A stretch of 64,000 bases of DNA, from NCBI GenBank assembly GCA_018894105.1, contig CM032121.1, positions 7,792,507 to 7,856,506 on the forward strand, in the 5' to 3' direction. Below are positions 1-11,199 of this stretch, in pieces. Below the pieces are notes generated by a model, which was not told the origin of the DNA, did not search any database, and saw only the letters and a list, made by a program, of their open reading frames with translations. The stretch is from Jacaranda mimosifolia (lineage: Eukaryota > Streptophyta > Magnoliopsida > Lamiales > Bignoniaceae). Each line of letters begins with the position of its first letter. The first letter of the stretch is position 1. Made by a program: the position numbers and the translations under genes.

Positions 1-736
1 GTTCCGGACAATTTCGTTTCCAATGCCCCTTTCCACCGCACCTAAAACACTTGTCACCATTTCTAGGCTTGGTTCAGGACTTCGATTGGCCTCTACTCCT
101 TCCCCTTTCTCTCGATCTCCCTTTAGCCACTAATCCTTCCCCACTTTCACCATTGTTGCTGCCTAGGACATGTTTTCTCAACTTGTTGGAATTCAATGAG
201 GCCTTCACATCATCCATTAAAATTGTATATCTCCCGTACAACAAAGTAGTAACCAAGTGCTCAAAAGATTTTGGCAGAGAACACAAGAGAATTAAGGCTT
301 GATCCTCATCATCAATTTTGACATCTATATTAGCGAGATCCAGAATCACCTTATTGAAAAAATCAATATGTTGAGTGATAGATGTACCTTATTTCATTCT
401 CAATGTATATAATCGTTATTTCAAATATAGCCAATTCGTCAGGGATTTCGTCATATATAGACTATCCACCTTCTTCTATAAATCCGCTGGCGTACTTTTC
501 GTGGCGACCTTTCTTAGTATGTTATCCGCCAATGATAACACTAGAGTATTGTAAGCCTTCGCCATGAACTCATCTTTCTCCTCGTCCTTCAGCGTTTCCG
601 GCAGGGAATCTCTGTCCTTTGACGCTATCTGTAATCCTTGTTGATACAGGAGGGCATGAACCTTCATCTTCCACAGCCCAAATATACAGGAGTACGTTAT
701 CATAGCATTAGTTCTGCGAGTGTCATACCTAGTAAT
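1..736 (-). pseudogene. Copia retrotransposon gag fragment
   Basis: Reads on the minus strand as the gag part of a Copia-type polyprotein. From about 736 down to 476 it has the LWKMKVHALL and EKDEFMAKAYNTL segments typical of Copia gag, and from 349 to about 60 the segment with SLPKSFEHLVTTLL. At about 55-7 there is a CCHC zinc knuckle (Cys-X2-Cys-X4-His-X4-Cys: CFRCGGKGHWKRNC), the nucleic-acid-binding motif of gag. The frame is broken between about 350 and 475. The right part of the element lies outside the window (left of base 1). It is a sister of the gag at 5496-6240, with which it lines up through the same motifs. At about 736 the homology stops abruptly, so the N-terminus is replaced by unrelated DNA. 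Confidence 0.85.
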
Positions 737-870
737 CAAATAAACACCTCTATTTATAATAGAAAATTACTTCACTACTTTACCTAGAACTAGGAAACCC
801 AACACAAAAAGAAGTCCTAATTCTAGTCAAACTTGGTCTCTCGATAACCGAGTCAAATCCCAACAATAGG
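737..870 (-). other. U3/promoter-like fragment of an LTR
   Basis: On the minus strand this stretch reads toward the gag relic and carries a good TATA box (TATAAATAGAGG, complement of about 748-758). It could be U3 sequence of an unrelated LTR fused to the gag fragment. No second copy exists in the window to prove this. Confidence 0.3.
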
Positions 871-2261
871 CTTTTATTTTTGAAAGTTTTGATTTTTTTT
901 AATTTCTTAATTGGATATTTTTGAAATTTATTTTTCATGACACCATGTATATAAGATTTCATACTTTTGATGCCTTTAAATGCTCAAGTTTTTAAATACT
1001 AAATTTTGATATGTTGGAGTGTCATTTAATTTTACTCATTACTTGATCATTTTTTAAAATATTTTTATTGTTATATTATTTTTAAATTATATCTACAATT
1101 CACAATAATATTAATATATAGTATTTTAAAATTTTCGTGTATAACACCTGCGAAATACTAGTAGCTAGGGATAGTCGGGAGGTTGAAATCCTGGATTTAG
1201 TGGGGTAACAGAAATTGACTAGTTGGAGTTCAATTTGCGCAGTTTGATCTGGGGTCAACATGGAAACACACAATTCTTTCAAGGAAATAGTTTGAATTAT
1301 TTATTTTATTTTGTATTTCATCTTCTATTCGATTTTATAAAGATATGCTAAGTGTATTCAGTATTTTCTTATAAAAATATAGTTGATTAAAAATCAGATA
1401 CACATAATATACATTTATCGAGTTGGAATAGAAAATGAAACACGAAATAGAGTAAAAGATTCAAAGTAATGAAATTCAGTTTGGATTATCTAATTCATTT
1501 CGTGTTTCATCTCCTATTTCATTTTATGAAGATATGTTGAGTGTATCCAACCAAAATAACTTGCTTTGTAAATTGTTGTTTTTCTGAGAAACTTTGTTGT
1601 AATTGAACAGTAATGTGGGGAGTAGGGAGAGGGAGGGGGAGGGGGAGGGTTCATGGATGGTTCCTTTTGCCCCTTTCTTCAAGTTCCCAAGTCAATGGTT
1701 TAAAATGCAGAAATGGTCGTTATCCGATTTAAGGATGGAAAATGCCCTTTCCATTACGCCCTCTTTATAGTCAAAATTTAATTAAATGAGTCTTTGACGT
1801 GCTAAATTAGATTTTAGATCTTACTGGATAAGACTTTGAAATCAAAGTTCCACTCAGCGTGCTTTTCTAGATTTCTTTTGAAAAATTAAACTCTAGATTT
1901 CTTTTGAAAAATTAAACTTAAGAGAATATGAACCTTTTCAGTTTTATATAAAGAGTATAGTATATAACTTCTATATATTTAAAGAAAATATAATTTTAAA
2001 AAATTATTTGTGAATATGTCAATTTTGTATAGAAAGTGCATTTTTGCTACTTTTATTACACTTTAGATTATTTTTAATTTTTCATATAAAATGTGAAATC
2101 TTCTTCTTTGTGTTGCAAGGAAATAAAAGTAAAAATTAGTGAAAAGAAGAGTGAAATTAGGACATGCTTCGATTTTTGCCATCATCAAATGTCGCAGGTC
2201 TGGAGTATAGTCAACATTAATTTGAGATATATAAGATTAATTTAGCAAGATTTTAATTATC
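871..2261. other. AT-rich intergenic DNA, no gene seen
   Basis: No credible coding region. It holds a purine tract of GGGAGG repeats (about 1619-1649), a 26-27 bp tandem duplication (CTAGATTTCTTTTGAAAAAT, about 1867-1919) and AT-rich copies of a dispersed repeat around 1300-1545 (phrases such as GAAATAGAGTAAAAG and TTTCATCTTCTATTCG) that recurs near 21060-21260, 32450-32540 and 60780-61100. Confidence 0.5.
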
Positions 2262-2302
2262 AGAAGAGGAAAAGAAAATGGTTTCAGCTTGTCGTTGATA
2301 AT

Positions 2303-2342
<40 letters not shown>

Positions 2343-2358
2343 CACACACACACACACA
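2303..2358. repeat. Compound microsatellite (TA)n(GA)n(CA)n
   Basis: Uninterrupted runs of TA, then GA, then CA dinucleotides. The partner block at about 13890-13940 has the TA and GA parts but no CA run, so the compound array has changed since the duplication. Confidence 0.9.
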
Positions 2359-2494
2359 TTCCTACAATTTTTACTTAAATTTTGTTAATTATGAAAGGCA
2401 AACTAGCTGTTATTTTGAACACATTATGAACTAGTTTCACTTCACAAAAACTTACGTTAGCCATATTCTTTATACCAATAATTTCAAATGTTTA

Positions 2495-2939
2495 GGCAAT
2501 GTTTGGTTGTGTTTTGTCGGAACAAATTTGTTCAGTCAAAACACAAGCAAACATATCCGTATTTTGCCTCCAAAATACCTTTGATAACATTTTCAAAAAC
2601 TCCTCAAACATTTCTTATATTCCGCAAAACTCCACATTCAATCATTACATATACCTACACATACATATATATATATATATTATATTTTATTATTATTCAT
2701 AGAATAAAAATATTACTAAATTTTATTTTCATCCCAATCACTCAACAACAAAATATTGATTTGGCTACTACATCAAAAAACTCCTTCCAAAATATAAACA
2801 AATATATTGAACTCCACAAAAGATTTTTCTCAAAACATAAAAAGAAAAAAAGGCAATCACATTCCCCAATCCCACTATCAAAAAATTATTTTTTCATAAC
2901 ATATATTAAAAATGCCTCAAACATAACCAAACACTCCTG
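2495..2939. mobile_element. Harbinger-like MITE
   Basis: Left end GGCAATGTTTGGTTGTG follows TTA; the right end has the inverse AACCAAACACTCC. Terminal GGC...TTTGGTT repeats and a TTA/TAA target are the signature of PIF/Harbinger MITEs. There is no transposase; the interior is AT-rich. The orthologous copy at 14074-14460 has a clean TTA on both sides, while the right target copy here has decayed to GTA. Confidence 0.7.
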
Positions 2940-2984
2940 TAACTTTAATGAATTGACATGACTTCACATATTATAAATAAAATA

Positions 2985-3254
2985 TCAGTTAAAAATTTTA
3001 ACGAGTGGTAAAGAGCCTACCCCCTGACCTGGGAGACTGGTTGGTCTCCCCAGATGGCCCCGCCTCGTCGATATTAGGATTGGAAGGCCCAACCCCTTGG
3101 CGACATCCTCTCTCTCTGGCCCACTAGAAGGATCCAACCCCCTGCTACTTGATGTCTCATCTGAACTACTATTCTCACTAGTCGAAGCATTCAGCGACTC
3201 AGTCGCCTCAGAATTAGAACTCTCAAATCTATCCTCCTCAACAACCCCAACCAT
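2985..3254 (-). pseudogene. Antisense ORF beside a Tat-type LTR, truncated
   Basis: An 89-codon minus-strand frame starts at an ATG (3254) and is open to the point where the duplicated block cuts it off near 2998. The N-terminal 45 residues are rich in Ser, Glu and Asp, followed by a Gly/Pro/Arg-rich part. It lies just upstream (in plus-strand terms) of an LTR that reads in the plus direction. Some plant Tat-lineage Gypsy elements carry an antisense ORF at this position. I see no recognisable domain, so this could also be a chance open frame. Confidence 0.3.
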
Positions 3255-3342
3255 TTATATGAATGAAAATAGGCAAACAGATGAACTAAGTAGAAAGAGA
3301 AGGGGGACTTACACAAGATAGACGCACAAACTAAGAATTGCA

Positions 3343-4379
3343 TGATGTTGGAACTCAACCAGATTCTCCAGAGCTCGACCTCTCAATGGTGCGGTAAAAG
3401 TGCTAAATAGGCAATAAAAATGACTATTTATAGGCCGAGCCAAGTATGTCAACAAGTTAAATTGACAAGTTACTGGCTAATTAATGCGTAACCGCCGGTC
3501 ATCAGCACACAAATATTAGTGTAACTGCCCAAAAATAGTTCATAAAAAACCCTATATTCAAAATCAGCCCTGGTCGAGACTTAAAAAGGATTTTCGCCTC
3601 TCAAATCAAGTTTTAACTAATAAAACACGCCACTCCTTACTTGGACCTCCACCGAGTCGATTGGACTACGGAGTGGGGGAGACTCACGATATGGGTATAG
3701 TTTAGAAACCCAACAAAAACGCTGGCCTAGTATCAAGTCCAAACAAACCAGGCCCTTGGCCCAAGCAAGTTCACCAGCATTGAAATTTTTGGAAGTTTAG
3801 ATCGACCTCAGAGGTCAATTCCTCCTGATTGTATAAGGTTGAAACACGTAGATGGTGAGGTGAAAGCTTGGCGGCAAGAGTATTAATAGCAGCATTTGCC
3901 ACCCATCACATCTGTATTAGTTAAATGCAACCGAACCACCTTCCTGACCGCATTTAATGGCCTTGATGGTGCATTAGCTCTGCATTAATGGCGGTAAGGG
4001 TGCCCCTTATGGCCGTCCGGTCACGAACATGATGCTAAGCTAAATCAAAAAGACCTAGATTGCCTCTACCAAGGAAGAGAGTATCTAACCTATGTCAGGG
4101 CAAAGATTGTCTTTTCCACTCCTTGCCAAGCACTATAAATACCCTCCTTTCATAGACAAAGGTACACTCTCAAGACACATTAAGCTATTATTATGCCAAA
4201 TTATCTTCAGATCAAATACTAACTTAAGCATCGAAGGGTCTTAGTCGAGGACCCTCTCGGCTAACCTGACATTTGTTCACTGGTTGCAGGATTTGGCCCA
4301 CACCATATATCCTTAGTCCATCTTTTGAGTCCTCAGGTCAAAACTAAAGAACTTACCTCACCAAAAAAGACATCATCAG
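3343..4379 (+). mobile_element. Gypsy (Tat-like) LTR, solo or truncated
   Basis: In plus orientation there is a TATA box (CACTATAAATACCC, about 4131) followed by a leader with ACTTAAGCATCGAAGGGTC and GAGGACCCTCTCGG, which resembles the R/U5 region of plant Tat/Athila-type Gypsy LTRs (recalled pattern). Possible ends are TGATGTTGG at 3343 and CATCATCA at 4379. A purine tract (AGAAAGAGAAGGGGGA, about 3292-3306) lies just upstream, as expected of a polypurine tract, but not directly adjacent, so the left boundary is uncertain. No internal pol region or second LTR is present. Confidence 0.5.
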
Positions 4380-4875
4380 TATGTAATTAGGGCTACTTAG
4401 TGAAATAATAATTCATAATAACAAAATACAAAAATTAATTCCACCAAAATTTTTATTTAAATTTCAATTCAACATATTTGAGAATTTCATTTGAGGGAAA
4501 GAAACGATGGATTTTTTGAAAATGAGATGATTAAAATAGTAGGTATTTTGTTAACATTATTTTTAATATATTGCATAAATCCATAACCATAAACCTTTTA
4601 GTATGTTTGTAAAACAAAAACCGTGGCAATTAATTTACAATAATCATAATCAAAATAATTATTTTAACAAAAAAGATGATGTATTTAAATCAATACCTCA
4701 AAATTGATTGTATAGATTATTTGTATGTCTTCAACATCTTGTAAATTTTTCATCTTGATAGATGTAGTTATATAAATATTTAATTGTATTATGTAAGTAT
4801 CTTCCACTATAGAAAATTTCAATTGATAGTGCTTACAGAAAGTAATAATTATTTTGCTATTATTTTCATTATTAT
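4380..4875. other. AT-rich intergenic DNA, no gene seen
   Basis: Low-complexity AT-rich sequence between the Gypsy LTR and the Copia element. It contains no reading frame or motif I can support. The last five bases (4871-4875, ATTAT) are the left target-site duplication of the Copia insertion. Confidence 0.6.
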
Positions 4876-5459
4876 TGTTGACTTTGCCTTGAAACTTGAG
4901 CTACAAATGGCGAGAAATGGTGTGAAATGGTGTAAAATGGAAGGCATGGAAACTGGGCAGGTATTCAGTAGGTGGCGCGGTAGCGCTAGAAAACCAACAC
5001 TACGGTGCTAGAAAGCCAGCGCCGCTAGCACCGCACACAGGCCTATGGCCCGTTGGGCTATTGTTTGGGTATTTAAATCCTATTTTCTTTCAGGTTGAAT
5101 AAGACAGGCAATACAAGAGTGATTCTATACTGCTTTAGAGATAGTTTCTCGAGATGGAGTTTAGAATGAGGATATTGGGTGCTCTCGTGAGATTTATAGG
5201 ACTCAAAGTTGTACTTATTATCTTGATTTGAAATCAATAAGATCTTTTCTTCATCGGATAGATTAGGCATATCACTTAATCACGTCAAATCGTATTGTCA
5301 CTTTTTACTTATTATCTTGATTTGAAATCAATAAGATCCTTTCTTTGTCGGATAGATTAGGTATATCACTGAATCACGTCAAATCTTATTGTCACTTTTC
5401 ATTGAATTACTTTACTATTACCTTATAGTTTTCATAATAGATCCTCTAGGATTACAACA
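4876..5459 (+). repeat. 5' LTR of the Copia element
   Basis: 584 bp, TGTTGACTTTGCC...ATTACAACA. Matches the 3' LTR along its length, except for a 94 bp direct duplication (5213-5306 and 5307-5400, starting ACTTATTATCTTG) that the 3' LTR has only once. Confidence 0.93.
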
Positions 5460-5495
5460 AACTTGTATTAAAACTAGTTGCATCAGATGTTAGCC

Positions 5496-6240
5496 ATGAA
5501 ATACAAGGTAGAGAAATTCAATGGAAAGAAAGACTTTCGCTGTGGAAGATGAAGATGCACACTCTCTTGTGTCAACAAGGTTTACAAGAGCATTATAGGG
5601 CGGAGATTTCTTGCTAGAGATGCTGACAGACGAAGAGAAGAATGAGTTTATGGCAAAGGCTTATGGTACTTTGTTGTTATCATTGGTAGATAACGTAATG
5701 AGAGAGGTCGCCACAGAAAGTAAGCCAGTGGAATTGTCGACAAAGCTAGAGAGTCTCTATATGACGAAGTCACTGTCAAATCAGCTATATTTGAAATAAT
5801 GGTTATACATATTGAGAATGAAGAAAGGTACATCTATCACTTAGCATATTGATTATTTCAATAAGATAATTCTGAATCTCGCTAATATAGATGTAAAAAT
5901 TAAAGATAAAGATCAAGCATTAATTCTTTTGTATTCTCTGCTCAAATCCTTTGAGCACTTGGTTACTACTTTACTGTATGGGAGAGATATGATTTCAATG
6001 GAGGATGTGAGGGCCTCATTGAATTCCAATGAATTGAGAAAACATGCCATAGGTAGTAACAATAGTGAAAGTGGGGAAGGATTGGTGGCGAAAGGGAGAC
6101 TGAGAGAAAGGGAAAGGAGTAGAGGCCGATCGAAGTCCCGAACCAAGCTTAGAACAGGTGACAAGTGTTTTAGGTGTGGTGGAAAGGGGCACTAGAAATG
6201 AAATTGTCTGAAACGAGGAAAGGCGAAGGATACAGGTGAA
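5496..6240 (+). pseudogene. Copia gag, decayed
   Basis: Starts at the ATG at 5496 (reading MKYKVEKFNGKK, the usual start of Copia gag) but loses frame within about 15 codons. Recognisable parts are TDEEKNEFMAKAYGTL at about 5626, SLLKSFEHLVTTLLYGRD at about 5935 and a CCHC knuckle at about 6160-6215 (CFRCGGKGH followed by a stop where Trp is expected). It is about as decayed as the gag relic at 1-736. Confidence 0.85.
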
Positions 6241-7091
6241 TCTTCTGATTAGAAATGGGATGATATCGTAGGAATTGTTGAGGATGAATCTGATGGTGGG
6301 CTTGTTCTCAATGTTATTGAGAGTTTACTAAGTTTAGAGTGGATTTTGGATAATGGTTGTTCCTACCACACACTACAAAAAAATGAGCTTTAGTGGCCGA
6401 ATTTTAGTGACCGATTGGTGACAGATTAATGAATGATTAGTGATCAATTTAAATATAATATTTTAAAAAAATCAGTGATTGATTAGTAATCGATCAGTGA
6501 CCGAATTAGTGACTGCTAAAAAGCAATCACTAAATCGGTCATTAATTAGTGACCGAACTCTTTTTTCAGTTACTAAAATTAGTAACTGCACAAAGCGGTC
6601 ACTAATTAGGTCATTAATTAATGACTGAACTTTTTTTTCAGTCACTAATATTAGTGATCGCACAAAGCGATCACTAATTCGGTCACTAATATTAATGACT
6701 GTATAAAGCGGTCACTAAGTAATGGCCATGTTTTTCAATCAATAAACGATCACAAATATAAAATTTTATTTTTTGCATATTCTTGTAATATGAAAGCATA
6801 AAATTTATGTAACACTTATATAAATGATAAAATATTGTGTTTGCTATTAACATGTATATATTTGATAATAATATATGTATATATAAAAAATACAAAAATA
6901 TACGTACATATACAAATATATAACCACTAAATATTTCTATATAATATCCATATAATTGAACATTAATTTATTAATATAAATAGATACACAAAGAAATAAA
7001 CAAGAATAATATTCTTATACAAAGAAAAAAAATGAGAATTAATTAATATAAATAATCAATAATATATATATACACACATGTATTATGAGTA

Positions 7092-7593
7092 AATAAATAC
7101 TTATAATATAATTAATAATATTATATATTAATTCGTATGTATAAGCATATATACATATGACCATATATATTGTGTAAACTATTTATTACTATAAATAGTA
7201 ATAAACATTAGTATTTATTATAAACTATTTATTATATAAAAAAAGAAAAAAAACCTATTTATCACTATACATATTAGTATGTATACACTATTTATAATAT
7301 ATTATGATAAAATATACCTAAAATTTAAAAGTAATAGTTATAAATAAATATTTATAATATAATTAATAATATTATATATTAATTTGTATGTATAAGCATA
7401 TATACATATTACCATATATATGTGTAAACTATTTACTACTATAAATAGTAATAAATATTAGTATTTATTATATATATAAAAAAAATACTATTTATCACTA
7501 TGCATACTAGTATGTATATATTATTTTTAATATGTTTATAATATATTATGATAAAATATACGTCAAATTTAAAAGTAATAGTTATAAATAAAA
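7092..7593. repeat. 251 bp tandem duplication inside the CACTA element
   Basis: Two consecutive AT-rich units with period 251, each containing TGTATAAGCATATATACATAT and ending AATTTAAAAGTAATAGTTAT. Confidence 0.8.
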
Positions 7594-7771
7594 AATACAG
7601 TGTGTTATTATATTAAATAAATATTACACAAATATTAAATGAATAATTTCCATTTTTGTTAAATTTTCAAATGCAAAATAATAATAACAACTTATGCATA
7701 AGAATATTACAATTACTTTTTAATTTGTAAATATCATATATATTATATTGTTGAAACAAATGCAAGAAAAT

Positions 7772-7840
7772 GCATGTGGTGTAATGGTTAGTTACTCATT
7801 TGAGCATAGCAAAGGCCTTGAGTTCAAATCCAAGATGAAG
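7772..7840 (+). repeat. tRNA-like (SINE-head-like) segment with A and B boxes
   Basis: TGGTGTAATGG (7777-7787) fits the pol III A-box consensus TRGYNNARNNG exactly and GTTCAAATC (7822-7830) fits the B box GWTCRANNC exactly, 34 nt apart. It does not fold as a full tRNA by eye. It is therefore a tRNA-derived relic (tRNA pseudogene or SINE head) carried in the CACTA element. Confidence 0.55.
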
Positions 7841-10800
7841 GAAAGTTGAAGAGAAATATTTTTCACTCATTGAAATTAGTGACTGAAATATGCGATCACT
7901 AATCAGTCACAAATTTTTAAATTTGTGACCGCCTAGTAACATACACAAATTTTTAAATTTTTTTTAAATAATTAGTGACCGCCAGTTTCAGTCACTAATC
8001 AGTGACCGAGACAAATTAGTGACGAGGGTTTTAGTGATCGATTTTTCGGTCACTAATACCCCTTTTTTTTGTAATGACATGTGCCTACGAGAAGATTGGT
8101 TTGCCACTTATAAAAAATACGATGGTGGTAAAGTGCTTATGGGAAACGATGCTTCATGAAGGATTTTAGGAATTGGGTCACTTTGTATTAGAATACATGA
8201 CGGCATAGTAAGGACCTAACAGATGTGCGTCATGTTCAGATTTGAAGAAATACCTAATTTTGCTGGGTACTCTGGACAAGAATAGATGTGAATACAGAGC
8301 TTAATATGGAGTTCTACAGGTTCCCAAATGTGCATTGCTTATCATGAAAAGAGACAAGCAGAATGGCCTTTATATATAGCAGGGCAGCACAGTTTCTGGT
8401 ACTACTGCGGTTTCTTCATCAGTTAATGATACTATGAGATTGTGGCATATGCGGCTTGAGCATATGAGTGAGAGAAGGATGTCAGAACTGAGCAAACGAG
8501 GTTTACTTTGTGGAGAAAAGACTGGAGAGTTGGATTTCTATGAGCAGTGTATGCTTGGTAAGCAACACATGGTGAAATTTGGCACCGCAGTTCAGAGGAC
8601 CAAGGGCACCTTGGATTACATTCACTCAGATCTTTGGGGGCCTTCTTAAGTTCCTTCAAAGGAATGTGCCAAGTACGTGTTGACATTCATTGATGACGTT
8701 TCACAAAGAGTATGGGTGTATATGCTGAAGCATAAGGATGAGGTATTTGTCAACTTCAAGCAATGGGAAACTTAGATTGAGAAGCAGATAGAAAAGGATA
8801 AAACGCTCGAGGACTGACAACGAATTCGAGTTCTGCGATAAGGAATTTTAGGAATTCTGCGATAAGGAAGGAATTGTGAGGTATCACACAGTTGTATATA
8901 CACTACAACAGAATGGAGTTGCAGAACAAATGAACATGACGATCTTGGAAAGAGCTAGATGCATGCTCTTTAACGCTAGATTTCCAAGGATTTTTTGGTA
9001 GAAGTGATTAACACTGCTTGTTATTTGGTGAATAGGTCACCATCGACTGTTTTGAACTGTAAGACGCCAATGGAAATTTGGTCTGGGTCTCCTGCTGATT
9101 ACCTAAATCTGAGAGTATTTAGGTGTCCAACCTATGCTCATGTCAGCAATGGGAAGCTTGAGCCAAGGGCTAGAAAGTACATATTCCTATACTATGCAAA
9201 TGAAGTCAAGGGTTATCGTTTGCGGTGTAATGACGAAAAGGGCCCCAAGGTGATTATTAGTAGAGACATGACATTTGATGAGTCTGCTATGATAACGAAG
9301 GTAGACCAGCCCGAAAGTAGTCAACAGGTTGTTAAGGAGAAGGTGGAGATTGAAATTGACTCTCCACAAGTTTTAAAGGGAAAATAGAATGTGGTAGATG
9401 AAGCTGGTGAGAGCACATTATCACCTAATCAGTAGTAGGAAAATAATTTACTATATAACTATTATTTGGCTTGCGATAGAGAGAGAAGGCAGATCAAACC
9501 ACCACAGTGGTTTGCATATTCAAATTCGATCGCTTATCTTTGAGTTCAACTGAGGCATTTGTGGGTGATGATTCAATCATATGCAAGGTCATTTCCGAAC
9601 CAGATTCTAATAAATGGGCAGCAGCTATGAGTGAAGAGATGAAGTCTCTACACAAGAATAACACATAGGAATTGATTGATGTACCTAAAGGGTAGAAAAT
9701 TGTAGCTTGCAAATGGAGCTACAAGAAAAAGAAAGGGATTCCCGGGGTCGAAGATGCTAGATACAAGGCACGATTGGTTGATGAGGGTTTTACTCAGAGA
9801 GAAGGAGTTGACTTCCATGAGGTGTTCTCTCCAGTTATAAGACACACTTCCATTTGTGTTTTACTTACCATGGTGGCTCTGTTTGATATGGAGCTTGAGC
9901 AAATGGATGTGAAAATATTATTTCTGCATGGTGAGTTGGAGTAACAAATCCGCATGAGTCAACTAGAGGGATTCGTTGTTTTCGGGAAAGAAAATCAAGC
10001 ATGTCTGTTGAAGAGGTCTTTCTATGGCTTGAAGCAATCTCCTAGGCAGTGGTATAAAAGGTTTGATGCTTTTATTACCAAAATAGGATATACTAGAAAT
10101 ATTTACGATCGTTGTGGCTATCATAAAAAATGTAGTGATAGCCTTCTTGTATATTTGTTGTTGGACGTTGATGATATGTTGATTACCTTTAGAAACATAT
10201 ATGAGATCAATGTTTTAAAAGCTCAGTTAAGAGAAAATTTTGATATGAAGGATTTAGGAGGTGCAAAGAAGATATTAGGCATGGAGATCATTCGGGACAG
10301 ACATGCATGATTGTTGTACTTGTCTCAACAACATTACATTGAGAAAGTACTTGAGCGATTTAGGATGGATAAGTCCAAGCCAGTTAATACGTCACTTGCA
10401 GCTTATTTCAGGCTCTCATCAGATCTATCACCGAGTACTGAGGAGGAGGTGGAGCATATGTCTAATGTGCCATATGCTAGTGCAGTAGGTAGCTTGATGT
10501 ATGCCATGATATGCACTAGGCCAGACATTTCACGTGCAATCAGTGTTGTGAGTATGTACATGCACAGGCCAGGAAAGACTCATTGGCAGGCTATGAAATG
10601 GATCATGAGGTATCTGAGATGATCTATAGTAGATGTTTGAAGTATAGTCAATCGAATTCTATTATTAGAATTATTAGCTATGTGGATACGAATTATGCCG
10701 GAGATTTGGACAGCAGAAGGTCTATGGCTGGATATGTGTTTTATGTTTCGAGTTGTACAGTTGGCTGGAAGGCAACTTTGCAGTCATCAGTTGCATTATC

Positions 10801-11199
10801 CACAACAGAAGCTGAGTATAAGGATTTGGCTGAAGGCGTGAAGAATGGCATTTAGTACAAAGGGCTTATTGAGGATATGGTTATAAATTCTGATATTACT
10901 ACCCTATTTTTTGATAGTTAAAGTGTCATATACTTGTCAAATAATTAAGCATTTTATGAAAGAACAAAGCACATTGATGTGAAGTATCACTTTGTCCAGA
11001 TATGGTGTATCAAAGTGTCATTTTAGTTGATAAGGTTGGAAATAAGGATAATTCGGCAGCCATATTGACTAAGACTGTTCCATAAATCAAATTCGAGCAT
11101 TGCTTGGATTTGATTAACATTTGCAGACTCAGATAAAGGGCCCTTTTAAGGGCATGTACAAAGAAGATGGATGGTGAATTTTAAGTCAAGGTGGAGAAT

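Larger units (their letters stand above)
2262..2990. repeat. Duplicated block, copy 1 (partner 13850-14512)
   Basis: From GGAAAAGAAAATGGTTTCAG to about 2990 this block is collinear with 13850-14512: microsatellite, unique flank, MITE, then GAATTGACATGACTTCACA. The similarity extends well outside the MITE on both sides, so this is a segmental duplication carrying a MITE, not two MITE insertions. The right edge abuts the retroelement relic at about 2998. Confidence 0.85.
6371..8076. mobile_element. Non-autonomous CACTA element inside Copia pol
   Basis: Begins CACTACAAAAAAATG and ends TTTTTTTTGTAATG (one mismatch to the inverse of CACTACAAAA), flanked by the 3 bp target duplication ACA (6368-6370 and 8077-8079). 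Both termini are packed with subterminal repeats of the type TTAGTGACCG / CGGTCACTAAT (about 6395-6720 and 7860-8060), as expected for a CACTA transposase-binding region. The 1.7 kb element has no transposase gene; its core is AT-rich and contains a tandem duplication and a tRNA-like segment. Confidence 0.92.
6270..11090 (+). pseudogene. Copia pol (PR-INT-RT-RH), decayed and interrupted
   Basis: Pieces of the polyprotein appear in order. The protease active-site region ends at 6367 with LDNGCSYH (DNG in place of the usual DSG/DTG) and resumes at 8077 on the far side of the CACTA insertion. The GAG-pre-integrase domain is at 8434-8649 (LWHMRLEHMSERRM), the integrase core at 8650-8990, its C-terminal part at 8995-9387 (NTACYLVNRSPSTVL), RT at about 9690-10290 (ACKWSYKKKKG, SFYGLKQSPRQWYKRF) and RNase H at 10311-11050 (STTEAEYKDLAEG). 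In RT the catalytic YVDD is DVDD, so it would be inactive even without the stops. Confidence 0.9.

Noticed and set aside
51..302. 83-codon plus-strand frame
   Set aside because: It is the antisense shadow of the Copia gag relic on the minus strand; the same shadow appears at 5913-6164 over the second gag.
1100..1282. 60-codon minus-strand frame starting MKELCVSMLTPD
   Set aside because: Less AT-biased than its surroundings, but short, without domain features and without a convincing promoter or splice context.
7772..7840. Functional tRNA gene
   Set aside because: Boxes fit, but I could not pair an acceptor stem or place a normal anticodon arm; listed as tRNA-like only.
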